A stretch of DNA of 64,000 bases from CAZDDB01 sp963843285 (lineage in GTDB: Bacteria; Acidobacteriota; HRBIN11; JAKEFK01). The notes under the pieces were generated by a model. It had not been told where the DNA came from, did no database searches, and worked only from the letters and a program-made list of their open reading frames with translations. Location: contig CAWJJO010000022.1 in assembly GCA_963843285.1 (NCBI GenBank), positions 124,001 through 188,000 of the forward strand, written 5' to 3'. This document shows, one piece after another, positions 44,161 through 52,959 of the stretch. The translations under genes and the position numbers were made by a program. Numbering within the stretch: the stretch's first letter is position 1; each line of letters begins with the position of its first letter.

Positions 44161-45795
44161 GTGCTGCGTTTTTCACAGATCTGCGAACAGATTTCCGCTA
44201 CAACCAAAAAGCTGGAGAAGGAACGGATTCTTTCGGAGTATCTTCGCTCTCTGGATGATCCGGACCTTGCCACGGCTTGCATTTTCCTTTCCGGCTCCAC
44301 GTTTGCGCTCAGAGATCAGCGGGTTACGAACGTCGGTTTCGCCGCCATCCGGGGTGCCCTTCTGGAAATCGCTCCCGAATCGGGGCCGGTCCTCGGGCCG
44401 TTGCTTCTAAAGACCGGAGACGCCGGAAGTGCGATCCAGGAACTTCTGAGTGAACATTCCAACGCGCCTGTTCTCTCCGTGAAAGACGTGTTGTCGTACT
44501 ATGAACAGCTTACTACAGCGTCTTCCAATCAGCAGAAGAGATCGCTGACCGTTGAAATTCTACGCCGGGCAACTCCTCTGGAAGCAAAATACATCATCAA
44601 AATCTTACTGGGAGGAATGAGAATCGGTTTGCAGGAGAGTCTTGTAGAATCCTCTATTGCAAAAGCCTTTGATCGACCGGCCTCACAAGTGCAGCTTGCG
44701 AATATGCTTCTGGGCGATATCGGCGAAACAGCCGTCCTGGCCAGGCATCATCGCCTGGAGGAGGCCAGGATGAGACTGCTACACCCGCTCAAACCGATGC
44801 TCGCCTCGCCCGAGGAAGACACGAACAAGATTCTGGAATATATGGAAGGGGAAGGTTTGGCAGAGGATAAATATGACGGAATCCGAGCGCACCTGCACAA
44901 GCTAGGGCCCGGCATCAAGATCTATTCCAGAGATCTCGATGACATCACCGGATCATTTCCTGATATTACTGCAGCCTTTCAGAACGTTCCCGAAGCGATT
45001 CTGATGGATGGTGAAATCGTTCCGTTTCGCGACGGAAGGATCCTGAGCTTTGGGGAGTTACAGACCCGGTTGGGACGAAGAGTTCCAGCGCGTGGGGCCT
45101 TGGAGGCCGTACCATGCCGCTACTTTGCATTTGACCTTGTCTTCCAGAATGATGAGCTTCTGATCCATGAACCGCTGAAGGCGCGTAGGGCAAGGCTCGG
45201 ACAGATTCAACGAAAGTTTCCAATTGCTTTTTCCCTTGCGAACCAGCAAATTGTCCGATCCGCATCTGAGATCGAAGCTGCCTTTGAAGCATCACGCGCG
45301 CGAAACAATGAAGGGTTGGTGATCAAGCATCCCGGTTCGCGCTACACTCCCGGCAAACGGGGCAAGACATGGCTGAAACTAAAGCGTGCCTCGATCACAC
45401 TTGATGTAGTGGTTACGGTAGCCGAGTACGGTCATGGCAAACGCAGAGGTTTGCTTTCCGACTATACCTTTGCGGTGAGGCAGGAGGACAAGCTGCTCAA
45501 TATCGGCAAAGCGTATTCAGGAATCACAGATGCGGAGCTCAATCAACTCTCGGAGCTCTTCCATAAGATTTCACTTCGCAACGAAGGGTTTCGACATATC
45601 GTTCCCCCGCAGGTAGTTTTCGAAGTGACCTTCGACCGGATCAATCGCAGCAACCGGCATGAAAGCGGATTCGCGCTTCGGTTTCCACGGATCAAGCGGA
45701 TTCGATGGGACAAATCACCGGAAGAGATCGATACTTTGGAAACCGTAGAGAATTTGTACCGCCGGCATTTTTCGCAGTCTTCTGAGCTATCATAG
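44161..45795 (+). CDS. ATP-dependent DNA ligase
   Basis: A 544-residue ligase with a helical N-terminal DNA-binding domain (~1-200), an adenylation domain whose nucleophilic lysine lies in AEDKYDGIRAHLH (~residue 238), and motifs SRDLDDITGSFP, LMDGEIVPF, NEGLVIKHPGSRYTPGKRG and WLKLKR. An OB-fold C-terminus completes it. It would seal nicks using ATP and is distinct from the NAD-dependent LigA that bacteria need for replication, so it probably acts in repair. The start is GTG, with no ribosome site and a TTAAACT box seven bases upstream. Followed closely by the enoyl-CoA hydratase gene. Confidence 0.85.
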   Translation: MLRFSQICEQISATTKKLEKERILSEYLRSLDDPDLATACIFLSGSTFALRDQRVTNVGFAAIRGALLEIAPESGPVLGPLLLKTGDAGSAIQELLSEHSNAPVLSVKDVLSYYEQLTTASSNQQKRSLTVEILRRATPLEAKYIIKILLGGMRIGLQESLVESSIAKAFDRPASQVQLANMLLGDIGETAVLARHHRLEEARMRLLHPLKPMLASPEEDTNKILEYMEGEGLAEDKYDGIRAHLHKLGPGIKIYSRDLDDITGSFPDITAAFQNVPEAILMDGEIVPFRDGRILSFGELQTRLGRRVPARGALEAVPCRYFAFDLVFQNDELLIHEPLKARRARLGQIQRKFPIAFSLANQQIVRSASEIEAAFEASRARNNEGLVIKHPGSRYTPGKRGKTWLKLKRASITLDVVVTVAEYGHGKRRGLLSDYTFAVRQEDKLLNIGKAYSGITDAELNQLSELFHKISLRNEGFRHIVPPQVVFEVTFDRINRSNRHESGFALRFPRIKRIRWDKSPEEIDTLETVENLYRRHFSQSSELS

Positions 45796-45800
45796 ATTTT

Positions 45801-46553
45801 ATGATTGATCGTGAGATTCAAGACACAGTTACAATTCTTCGCTTGAACCACGGAAAGGTGAACGCGATCGATTCCGAATTGCTTGAAGCGTTTTCCGCGG
45901 AACTGGATTCTGCGATGGGATCCGGCTGCAAAGCCCTCGTGCTGACCGGAGTGGGGAAGACGTTCTCCGCGGGCGTGGATCTTTTCAGGTTGCTGGAAGG
46001 AGGGGACGATTATGTCGATCGATTCCTTCCCCTGTTTAGAAACGTCCTGGAAAGATTCTTCTTGTTTCCCAAGCCGGTGATTGCAGCGATCAACGGCCAT
46101 GCGATTGCGGGCGGTTGCGTCTTTTCCTCCGCCTGCGATTACAGGATCATGTCGCAAGGCACCATCGGAATCCCTGAGCTATTGGTTGGAGTTCCCTTTC
46201 CGCCATTAGCGTTGGAAGTGGTTCGTATGAGTGCTGCCCCCCAACATTTTCAGGAAATTGTCTATACCGCCCGCACTTATAGCGCGGAAGATGCATTGAG
46301 AAGAGGGCTGGTAGACGAAGTGGTGGGCGAAGAATTACTCTTCCAACGGGCGTGTGAGGTTGCGGCGCATTTCGCCACGCTTCCACAGGAGCCGTTTGCG
46401 CTTACAAAGCGAGGTCTTCGCGTTCCTTCAGTCGAGCGCGCAAAGAGTGCGGAGCAAAATCGAGATATCCTGAGGCTCTGGCGTGCGCCGGAAACACACG
46501 CGATCATTCGTTCCTATCTCCAAAAGACTATCGGAAAGAATCGTCCGGATTGA
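45801..46553 (+). CDS. Enoyl-CoA hydratase/isomerase family protein
   Basis: A 250-residue crotonase-fold protein. Oxyanion-hole segments are GVGKTFSAGVDLFRL and INGHAIAGGCVFSSAC. The acid position after the second loop is GIPELLVGVPFPPLAL, which retains one glutamate of the usual pair. It could hydrate or isomerise a fatty or aromatic acyl-CoA; the substrate is unknown. It starts five bases after the ligase stop, with no ribosome site but a TATCAT box seven bases before the ATG. At 250 residues it is too short to be the missing ring hydrolase of the benzoyl-CoA pathway (~375 residues). Confidence 0.8.
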   Translation: MIDREIQDTVTILRLNHGKVNAIDSELLEAFSAELDSAMGSGCKALVLTGVGKTFSAGVDLFRLLEGGDDYVDRFLPLFRNVLERFFLFPKPVIAAINGHAIAGGCVFSSACDYRIMSQGTIGIPELLVGVPFPPLALEVVRMSAAPQHFQEIVYTARTYSAEDALRRGLVDEVVGEELLFQRACEVAAHFATLPQEPFALTKRGLRVPSVERAKSAEQNRDILRLWRAPETHAIIRSYLQKTIGKNRPD

Positions 46554-46570
46554 ACTGCGCAGGACTTGGT

Positions 46571-47308
46571 ATGCGGGAGATTAAGATTCGGATTGAAACT
46601 CGGCTGGGAAATGCGCCAGTACTGGTATTGGAGCCGGAACACAGTGCCGGTACCGTGCTTGTCTATCCCGGTCTCAGCGCTTCCAAAGAGGTACAACGAA
46701 AAGAGATGGGATGGCTGGCGGAGGCAGGATTTACGGCAGTTTGTATGGATGCGCCGCACCATGGAGAACGAGCGGATGGCTATCTGGAGGCGCTTTCATC
46801 GGCAGAACCAACGAATCAGCATTTTCTTGTAATGAAACTTGTTTTTGAGGCGATGCAGGAAATTCCAACAATCGTGGAGTACTGCAGTCAGAACTTTCCC
46901 GGGAATGCCGGCATCACTGGAATTTCATTCGGCGGATTCGTGGCTTACGGCGCCGCCGTTGTCGAACCGCGACTCAAAGCCGCAGTTCCGATACTCGGTT
47001 CTCCAGATTGGAATCTAATGGAAGGAGCGTTCAGCCCGGAAATGCGCGCTCTGACCGAACAAGCGCCCATACGATTTCCAGAAAGGTTTCCGCCTTGTGC
47101 TATCTTTGCCGCGAATGCAGGCAAAGATATCTTTGTGCCCCCGCAGGCTTCCAGAGATTTTTTTCCTGTCCTGCAGAACCACTATCATGCATACCCCGAG
47201 CGGCTGAGTTTCATCGAGTACCCTGAGTCGGAGCACATGATGCGCGACGAGGACTGGAATGATTTATGGGAAAAAGTGATCCAATGGTTTCACCGGTTTC
47301 TGGGTTAG
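46571..47308 (+). CDS. Alpha/beta hydrolase (dienelactone-hydrolase/esterase type)
   Basis: A 245-residue alpha/beta hydrolase with nucleophile elbow GISFGGFVAYG, a likely acid in AGKDIFVPP and histidine in ESEHMMRDEDW, plus the N-terminal VLVYPGLSASKEVQ and MDAPHHGER. Cytosolic. The ATG has AGGA eight bases before it; a TTG seven codons upstream overlaps the preceding stop and is less likely. It follows the hydratase on the same strand and may act on a related CoA or ester substrate. Confidence 0.75.
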   Translation: MREIKIRIETRLGNAPVLVLEPEHSAGTVLVYPGLSASKEVQRKEMGWLAEAGFTAVCMDAPHHGERADGYLEALSSAEPTNQHFLVMKLVFEAMQEIPTIVEYCSQNFPGNAGITGISFGGFVAYGAAVVEPRLKAAVPILGSPDWNLMEGAFSPEMRALTEQAPIRFPERFPPCAIFAANAGKDIFVPPQASRDFFPVLQNHYHAYPERLSFIEYPESEHMMRDEDWNDLWEKVIQWFHRFLG

Positions 47309-47325
47309 CAGTTAACGCCGGCGTC

Positions 47326-47401
47326 TCGCAGGCATCTGGAATTTCACCGATGCAGGCCGGATGCTGGCTGGAAGCCTGCGCTCCATAATGCCTGCGCTCC
47401 A
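47326..47401. repeat. GC-rich repeat cluster with tandem GCCTGCGCTCCA
   Basis: GCCTGCGCTCCA occurs twice (47374-47385 and 47390-47401) separated by TAAT, facing a GCAGGC segment near 47326. The preceding AACGCCGGCGTC is shared with the element at 59496. It is an intergenic dispersed element between convergent genes. Confidence 0.5.
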
Positions 47402-47405
47402 AGGG

Positions 47406-48512
47406 CTAGTCGCCGAAGGAGATGCCGAGAGATCTTGCCGTGATAATAGTATCGCAATCCAGAGGAACGCATTTCATTGTTTTGATCGCTTCGATGATTG
47501 GAATTGCTTTCACATTTGGCGGATCCAGACCCACCATCACGTTACAAATTCCTTGCTGCAGACAGCGCACCGCAGCAGCGCCAAAACGAAGAGCCAGAAG
47601 CCGGTCGAAGGTGGTTGGGCTTCCGCCTCGTTGCAGATGTCCCAGAACAATAGAACGGGTTTCTTTGCCCGTTCGGGTTCCAACTTCTTTTGCAACACTC
47701 TCTGCGATGCCTCCCAGTTGAACTTCACGACCCAGTTCTTTTGGGCCACGTGTCAGTATTTCCTTTCCTTTCGGGTGAGCCCCTTCCGCGCACACAATGA
47801 TGGCAAAATGCCTTCCGGCGCGTTCGCGTTCGTAGATTTTTTCGCAGACTTTCTCGATTTCAAAAGGTATCTCCGGGATTAAGATCACATCTGCGGAACC
47901 GGAAACACCCGAGTTCAACGCGATCCACCCGGCGTACCGCCCCATGACTTCAACAACCATCACTCGTTCATGAGATTCTGCAGTGGAATGGATTTTATCG
48001 ATCGCCTCTGTAGCGGTGGTGACAGCCGTATCAAAACCAAAGGTGATCACAGTTCCGGCAAGATCGTTATCAATGGTCTTAGGAACACCGATGATCGGGA
48101 TCCCTTTTTCAATGAACTTCTGCGCAATGGTCAGGGATCCGTCTCCGCCGATGCAGATCAACGCATCGAGCTGCAGTTTGTGGAAGTTTGAAACTACCTG
48201 ATCGGAAATATCCACGATCTTGACTTCTCCGTTTGTCTTCAGTGGATACTCAAACGGATTTCCGCGATTCGCAGTTCCGAGAATTGTTCCGCCCAGATGG
48301 GTGATGCCGCGAACCGTGTCTATGGTCATTTGGAATGTCTGATCAAGATCGACCAGCCCGCGGTATCCATGGCGGATTCCGTAGACTTCCCATCCCAGGC
48401 GAAGCGCTGAAAGCGTCGCTGCCCGAATTACCGCGTTCAACCCGGGAGCATCGCCTCCTCCGGTATTGATCGCGATTCTCCGGATCGAGGAAGGATCAAT
48501 CCGGTCTGTCAT
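47406..48512 (-). CDS. pfkA: 6-phosphofructokinase with mixed ATP/PPi signature
   Basis: A 368-residue PFK: NTGGGDAPGLNAVIR, HLGGTILGTANRGNP, IGGDGSLTIA (122-126), PKTIDND (144-150), VEVMGRYAGWIAL and LGHLQRGGSP. It phosphorylates fructose 6-phosphate in glycolysis. Glycine at the fourth position of GGDGS predicts ATP as donor, while the lysine of PKTIDND is the residue usually seen in pyrophosphate-dependent enzymes; ATP-dependent enzymes with this pairing are known. It is longer than E. coli PfkA (320). A TATAAT box sits 11 bases before the ATG. Divergent from the propeller gene. Confidence 0.88.
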   Translation of the reverse strand: MTDRIDPSSIRRIAINTGGGDAPGLNAVIRAATLSALRLGWEVYGIRHGYRGLVDLDQTFQMTIDTVRGITHLGGTILGTANRGNPFEYPLKTNGEVKIVDISDQVVSNFHKLQLDALICIGGDGSLTIAQKFIEKGIPIIGVPKTIDNDLAGTVITFGFDTAVTTATEAIDKIHSTAESHERVMVVEVMGRYAGWIALNSGVSGSADVILIPEIPFEIEKVCEKIYERERAGRHFAIIVCAEGAHPKGKEILTRGPKELGREVQLGGIAESVAKEVGTRTGKETRSIVLGHLQRGGSPTTFDRLLALRFGAAAVRCLQQGICNVMVGLDPPNVKAIPIIEAIKTMKCVPLDCDTIITARSLGISFGD

Positions 48513-48523
48513 CTTATTTTGTA

Positions 48524-48580
48524 ATTATAGGGCCCGCGTAAGAATCTTCCTAACCGATCGTGAAAATTCACTTCTATAAT
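48524..48580. promoter_or_regulatory. Divergent -10 boxes for pfk and the propeller gene
   Basis: TATAAT on the minus strand (48529-48524) lies 11 bases before the pfk ATG. TATAAT on the plus strand (48575-48580) lies five bases before the propeller ATG at 48586. Both imply very short or absent 5' leaders. No clear -35 boxes. Confidence 0.5.
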
Positions 48581-48585
48581 AAGCT

Positions 48586-50768
48586 ATGCCTATGCGGGCA
48601 TTCTTGATCCTTTTGTTTTTCGCCGTGCAAGCCTTCGCTTTGGATCCCGGTGTAGCTGTGTCCCAGTATCCAGATGACGTTTGGCACGCGGGGAACGGGC
48701 TTCTCTCCGATTCGATCCGTTCGGTGGTTCAAACGAAGGACGGTTATCTCTGGCTGGGAACTTCTGCGGGATTGAACCGTTTTGATGGAACGAATTTTGA
48801 ATCGTTTGACAAGAATACTGTTCGCGAGATGAGCGTCGACAGCATTACTTCACTACTTGAAGATCGCGACGGTAGTCTCTGGATTGGTACGGCAGGTGGA
48901 GGACTTCTGAACCTCAAAGACCAGCGATTTATGGCCGTTACAACTTCAGACGGACTTCCGGACAACTACATCACGGCTCTGGCACAGGATGAAGAAGGAA
49001 CCCTCTGGGTAGGCACACGGACAGAATTGGCGATCTTAAAGAATGGTGAGTTCCTGCACATGGCGCTTACTCAGGTAATTGCACTATTTGCCGATTCCGC
49101 ATCAGTTTGGATCGGAACCGAAAATGGAATCCATGTCGCCAACGGTTCCAAAATTGTGGACTACCCGGCAAATGCCGTGACTGCGATTCACAAAACCAGG
49201 AAGGGTGAACTTCTGTTGGGCGTTCGTAATCGCGGATTGTGCATACTTCAAGACGGTCAGATCGTCACCGTCTTGAATACCACGGAAGGAATCACTTCTA
49301 TTTTGCAAGACCGCGACCGAAACCTCTGGGTGGGGACTGTGCACGGTATTCAACGCTTTCGGGATGGGACTTTGCAACCGCATCGCGATCTTGATATTCC
49401 TGTTACGGCTCTTCTGGAGGACAAGGAAGGCAGTGTGTTTGTTGCAACATCATACGGTGGATTGCATCGCCTCCGGCCCACAGCTTTTGTTTCCCTCATT
49501 TATGATGATGGGCTGTTGGATAATCGGACGTGGAGCGTTCTTCAAGACAGGGCCGGCGAAGTCTGGATCGGCACAGATTCCGGAGTCAGCAGGTGGAAAG
49601 AAAATGCTTTCATCAACTATCCAATTTCCGGACCGGTCAAAGCACTGGCAATAGATGGGAACGGAGTTTTGTGGATCGCAACGCCTGATGGAATCATGCG
49701 CTGGAATGGAAATATGTTCAAAATCGTGATTCCAACAATTTCCGCGACTTCGATCCAGGCTGGTCCTCACGATGGACTGTGGATTGGAGCAAAGGATGGA
49801 TTGTATGTGTACGAAAGCGGGAAATTGGAAAAGAAGGGACTGGACGGAATTACAACTCTCTATCGGGACAGCAAGTCGAATCTATGGATCGGCACCGAAG
49901 CCGGGCTGAGGCGATGGAATGATTCCGGGGCTGAACCCTGGCTGATTGAAGATCCGATCCTTTGCATTCAGGAAGACAGGCATGGAGATCTGTGGGTCGG
50001 TTCCAGCCGGGGCGTCCATTGCATTCACAACCGCAAGATCACAACTTACACAGCGCAAAATGGACTTCCCGATGATTTTGTGTTTTCAATTCTGGAAGAT
50101 CGGGCCGGAAATCTATGGATGAGCAGTCGTAAAGGAGTCTTTCGCATGGAGCGAAACTCTGATGGAATCGATTGGGGTTCGGTACGACCGCACAAATGGT
50201 CTCGGGAGCAGCGAATGCGCCGATGGAAAACCGTCAGGCTGGGAAACGTCAGACGGCAAGTTCTGGTTTGCTACGGTTCGTGGGGTGGGAATCATTGATC
50301 CCAATTGCTTTTATACGAATCGCCTTCCTCCACCTGTTGCTGTTACATTCGTGAGCGTGGATCGAGTGCCCGTGCGAAATATTCATGACCCCGATCTAAG
50401 GTTTCCTGCCGGATCTTCACGCGTTGAAATATATTACACAGGCATCAGTTTTCTTCCCTCGGTGAGGTTTCGCTATGTACTACAGGGGTTTGATCACTTC
50501 TGGGACTGAACGCAGCAGGACGGAACACCACGTACACAAATCTACCTCCAGGCAAGTATCGCTTCAAGGTCCTGGCACGCAATGGGGACGGCGTCTGGAA
50601 CATTGAAGGAAAGGTGTAGCCTTTGAAATCCCACCGGCGACCCTAACTTTCCACCCATCGTCATATTCCGGCTTTGTACTCGCCGCTGTTGTGGGCTTTG
50701 TTGCAGGATGGCTCGTAAAACGGCGCAGAGTGTCGGGAACAGTAAAGCGCAGGGAAAAGATCGGATAA
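48586..50768 (+). pseudogene. Two-component-regulator propeller protein, three frameshifts
   Basis: A signal peptide (LILLFFAVQAFALDP) is followed by ~12 short blades of the Reg_prop type (GYLWLGTSAGLNRFDG, GSLWIGTAGGGLLNL, GEVWIGTDSGVSRW). The first frame is lost near 50165. It resumes one frame over as VRYDRTNGLGSSECADG and the Y_Y_Y region up to GFDHFWD. It shifts again near 50508 (NLPPGKYRFKV) and near 50612 (VAFEIPPATLTF). It then ends in a membrane helix (GFVLAAVVGFVAGWLV) and a short basic tail at 50768. In full-length relatives a histidine kinase or DNA-binding domain follows the helix; here none does. Broken gene, or assembly errors. Confidence 0.75.
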
Positions 50769-50786
50769 TTGGAATCGTCTGAAAAA

Positions 50787-51696
50787 ATGCCGGAATTACC
50801 AGACATCGTCGTTTATATCGAAGCGTTGGAGAAGCGGATTCTCGGCGAAACGCTCGAAGCAGTCCGCATCGTAAGTCCTTTTCTACTCCGTACAGCCACG
50901 CCGCGCCGTGAGCAGTGCTGCTGGGAAAAAGGTCCTGCACCTCCGCAGAATTGGAAAACGCATTTGCATCGGCCTCGAAAACGATCTTTGGCTGGTGTTG
51001 CATTTGATGATCGCCGGGCGCTTGCACTGGCGCGAGCGCGGAGCGGAGATTTCGCCACGTCACAATTTCGCCGCATTTGATTTTCCCACGGGGACTCTTC
51101 TTTGGAGTGAAGCGGGTTCTAAGAAGCGTGCCTCGCTTCACGTGGTCGCGGGAGAAGCCGGCCTTCGTCGCACTGGATCCAGGTGGGCTGGAGGTCCTGG
51201 AGTGCAATTTCGAGGAGTTTGCAAAGGTTCTTCGATCAGCAAATCATACGCTCAAGCGTGCACTCACCGATCCTCGATTGTTCAGCGGCATCGGCAATGC
51301 CTATTCCGATGAGATCTTGTTCGAGGCAAGGCTCTCCCCTATCGCAATGACGCAAAAGCTCACTGATGAGGAAATCCATCGATTGTTCCAGGCCGTGCGA
51401 GATGACGCTCACCCAGCTGGATGGATCGGCTTCGCGAGCAATACCGGGACAAATTTCCGGAAAAAGTGACCGCCTTTCGCCCGGAAATGGCGGTTCATGG
51501 CCGCTTCAAACAACTTTGCCCGCGATGCAACACTCCGATCCAGCGCATTCGCTACGCTTCCAACGAGACAAACTATTGTCCCTCTTGCCAGACCGGAGGC
51601 CGGCTTCTCGCTGATCGCGCTTTCTCGCGCCTTTTAAAAGAAGATTGGCCAAAATCGATCGAAGAACTCGAGCTTCGCCGCGCGAAACAAAAGTGA
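50787..51696 (+). pseudogene. Fpg/Nei-type DNA glycosylase, about four frameshifts
   Basis: The gene opens MPELPDIVVYIEALEKRILG, with the catalytic Pro next to Met, as in formamidopyrimidine-DNA glycosylases. Family sequence continues to the end but changes frame near 50893-50908, 51146-51156, 51403 and 51417, each consistent with one extra base. Segments seen in turn are LRRIGKRICIGLENDLWLV, NHTLKRALTDPRLFSGIGNA, FPEKVTAFRPEMAVHGR and a zinc finger CPRC with YCPSCQTGG. No stop from base substitution interrupts it, so an intact enzyme may exist if these are sequencing errors. Role: base-excision repair of oxidised purines. Confidence 0.75.
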
Positions 51697-51815
51697 GCAT
51701 CAAATTCCGGTGAGCCGGCGGTCTTTTGCAATTTTTTGCAGCCACATGTATCTTCGTTAGAAGCGGGTAGTATCTTGCTCCTCCAGGATGCCGGCAACGA
51801 ATTCGGAGGTGTGGA

Positions 51816-52166
51816 ATGCGGTTCAAGAAATTTTCATTTGGTTCGATTCAAATTGATGACGTCCTTTATGACCATGACGTATTGATTGATCGGGGAAAGA
51901 TCAGTAAACGCAAGAAAAAGCCGTCCAAAAAATTCCGGGACGACTTTGGACATACTCCTTTATCGTTGGAAGAGCAGATCCCCTGGAGATGCCGGCGTCT
52001 GGTGGTTGGCACGGGGGCCAATGGAAGATTACCGGTAATGGAAGAAGTCAAACAGGAAGCGACGCGCCGCAATGTGGAATTAGTCGTTGTTGAGACGGTG
52101 AAAGCGATCGACCTGCTGAATCAGCAGATTGACGATACGAATGCCATTCTTCACGTTACCTGCTGA
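51816..52166 (+). CDS. Mth938-like (DUF498) domain protein
   Basis: A 116-residue single-domain protein: FSFGSIQIDDVLYDHDVLID, RRLVVGTGANGRLPVMEEV and the closing NAILHVTC match the Mth938/AAMDC family of small cytosolic proteins of unclear function. GGAGGTG seven bases before the ATG supports the start. Monocistronic. Confidence 0.82.
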   Translation: MRFKKFSFGSIQIDDVLYDHDVLIDRGKISKRKKKPSKKFRDDFGHTPLSLEEQIPWRCRRLVVGTGANGRLPVMEEVKQEATRRNVELVVVETVKAIDLLNQQIDDTNAILHVTC

Positions 52167-52200
52167 AAGTCTCAGGGAGCGTTTCAGTCTGGAAAGAAGC

Positions 52201-52218
52201 GGGGGAGAGACTTCCCCC
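52201..52218. terminator. Weak G-rich/C-rich hairpin between convergent genes
   Basis: GGGGGA (52201-52206) can pair with TCCCCC (52213-52218) across a six-base loop, between the Mth938-like stop and the convergent secreted protein stop. Short stem, no U-tract. Confidence 0.3.
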
Positions 52219-52243
52219 CCTCGCCAGGAGCTACAATGATCTC

Positions 52244-52744
52244 TTAATACTCACCTTCTCCTTGCCAGTCGCAGGTGTTTCCAGTTGCTGTGCCGCTGCA
52301 TGTATAGGTGCCACCACCCTTGATGTTCTTAAATTTTCCGGTACCTCCGGTCCATTCAAATTTTCCTTCAAAAGACATCTTTCCATCGCCTGCAGCCTTT
52401 TGTGTTCCCCAGTACTTGAAGAAGGTTTGATCTCCCGCCTGGTGTTTGTGATAGCCGTATCCGACATGCGTCCCGTTTTCTCCATGCTGATCCATTTGTT
52501 GATAATCGACCATCATGACTTCATTCCATGCTGGGTTTGAGCTCGTTGTTTTGGACATCGCCACAGTTTGCATCATCATGTGACCGGGGGAATCACCAGG
52601 ATCGACTGTGTTCTGAGAAATGACCCTTTCAGTCTTATTGCTTCCTGTCATCTTCACTTTCTCCGCGCTGGCGAAAGAAATGAAGCACATAACAAGAATC
52701 GCTACGGTAATACTCAAGACACCTACTTGTGAAACTCGCTTCAT
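52244..52744 (-). CDS. Small secreted protein of unknown function
   Basis: A 166-residue protein with a signal peptide (VGVLSITVAILVMCFISFASA). The body is rich in Gly, Thr and Tyr, with the repeating beta pattern FEGKFEWTGGTGKFKNIKGG followed by YTCSGTATGNTCDW. This looks like a small beta-barrel in the manner of the allene-oxide-cyclase/dirigent fold; two cysteines could form a disulfide. AAGGAGGAG precedes the ATG chosen; an upstream extension has no ribosome site. Probably periplasmic. Confidence 0.65.
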   Translation of the reverse strand: MKRVSQVGVLSITVAILVMCFISFASAEKVKMTGSNKTERVISQNTVDPGDSPGHMMMQTVAMSKTTSSNPAWNEVMMVDYQQMDQHGENGTHVGYGYHKHQAGDQTFFKYWGTQKAAGDGKMSFEGKFEWTGGTGKFKNIKGGGTYTCSGTATGNTCDWQGEGEY

Positions 52745-52925
52745 GTACTCCTCCTTGAAATGAAAAACAGTCGATTTTCCCGACTGTGATTTTTTTGATT
52801 CCAATTGGCAGAATGTATTCTGTTTGACGACTATCAGTCAGAATCATTATATCTTGTATGGGCAACATCTCAACTGGAGGATTCCAGATAGGCGACGGCC
52901 GGTCCGCCCGTCCCCGATATTCTTC

Positions 52926-52953
52926 TTGTACAAAATCTGAAATCGTTTAGAAT
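52926..52953 (+). promoter_or_regulatory. Promoter giving a leaderless transcript of the giant kinase gene
   Basis: TTGTAC (52926-52931) and TAGAAT (52948-52953) are separated by 16 bases; the ATG begins seven bases after the -10 box ends. No ribosome site lies between, so initiation on a leaderless mRNA is likely. Confidence 0.6.
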
Positions 52954-52959
52954 CTACCG

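Noticed and set aside
45801..46553. Missing Oah/BamA ring hydrolase of the benzoyl-CoA pathway
   Set aside because: It is a 250-residue generic crotonase, whereas Oah/BamA are about 375 residues, and it lies 28 kb away beside unrelated genes.
48586..50768. Hybrid two-component sensor kinase
   Set aside because: The corrected frame ends shortly after the membrane helix; no histidine kinase or receiver domain follows before the glycosylase gene.
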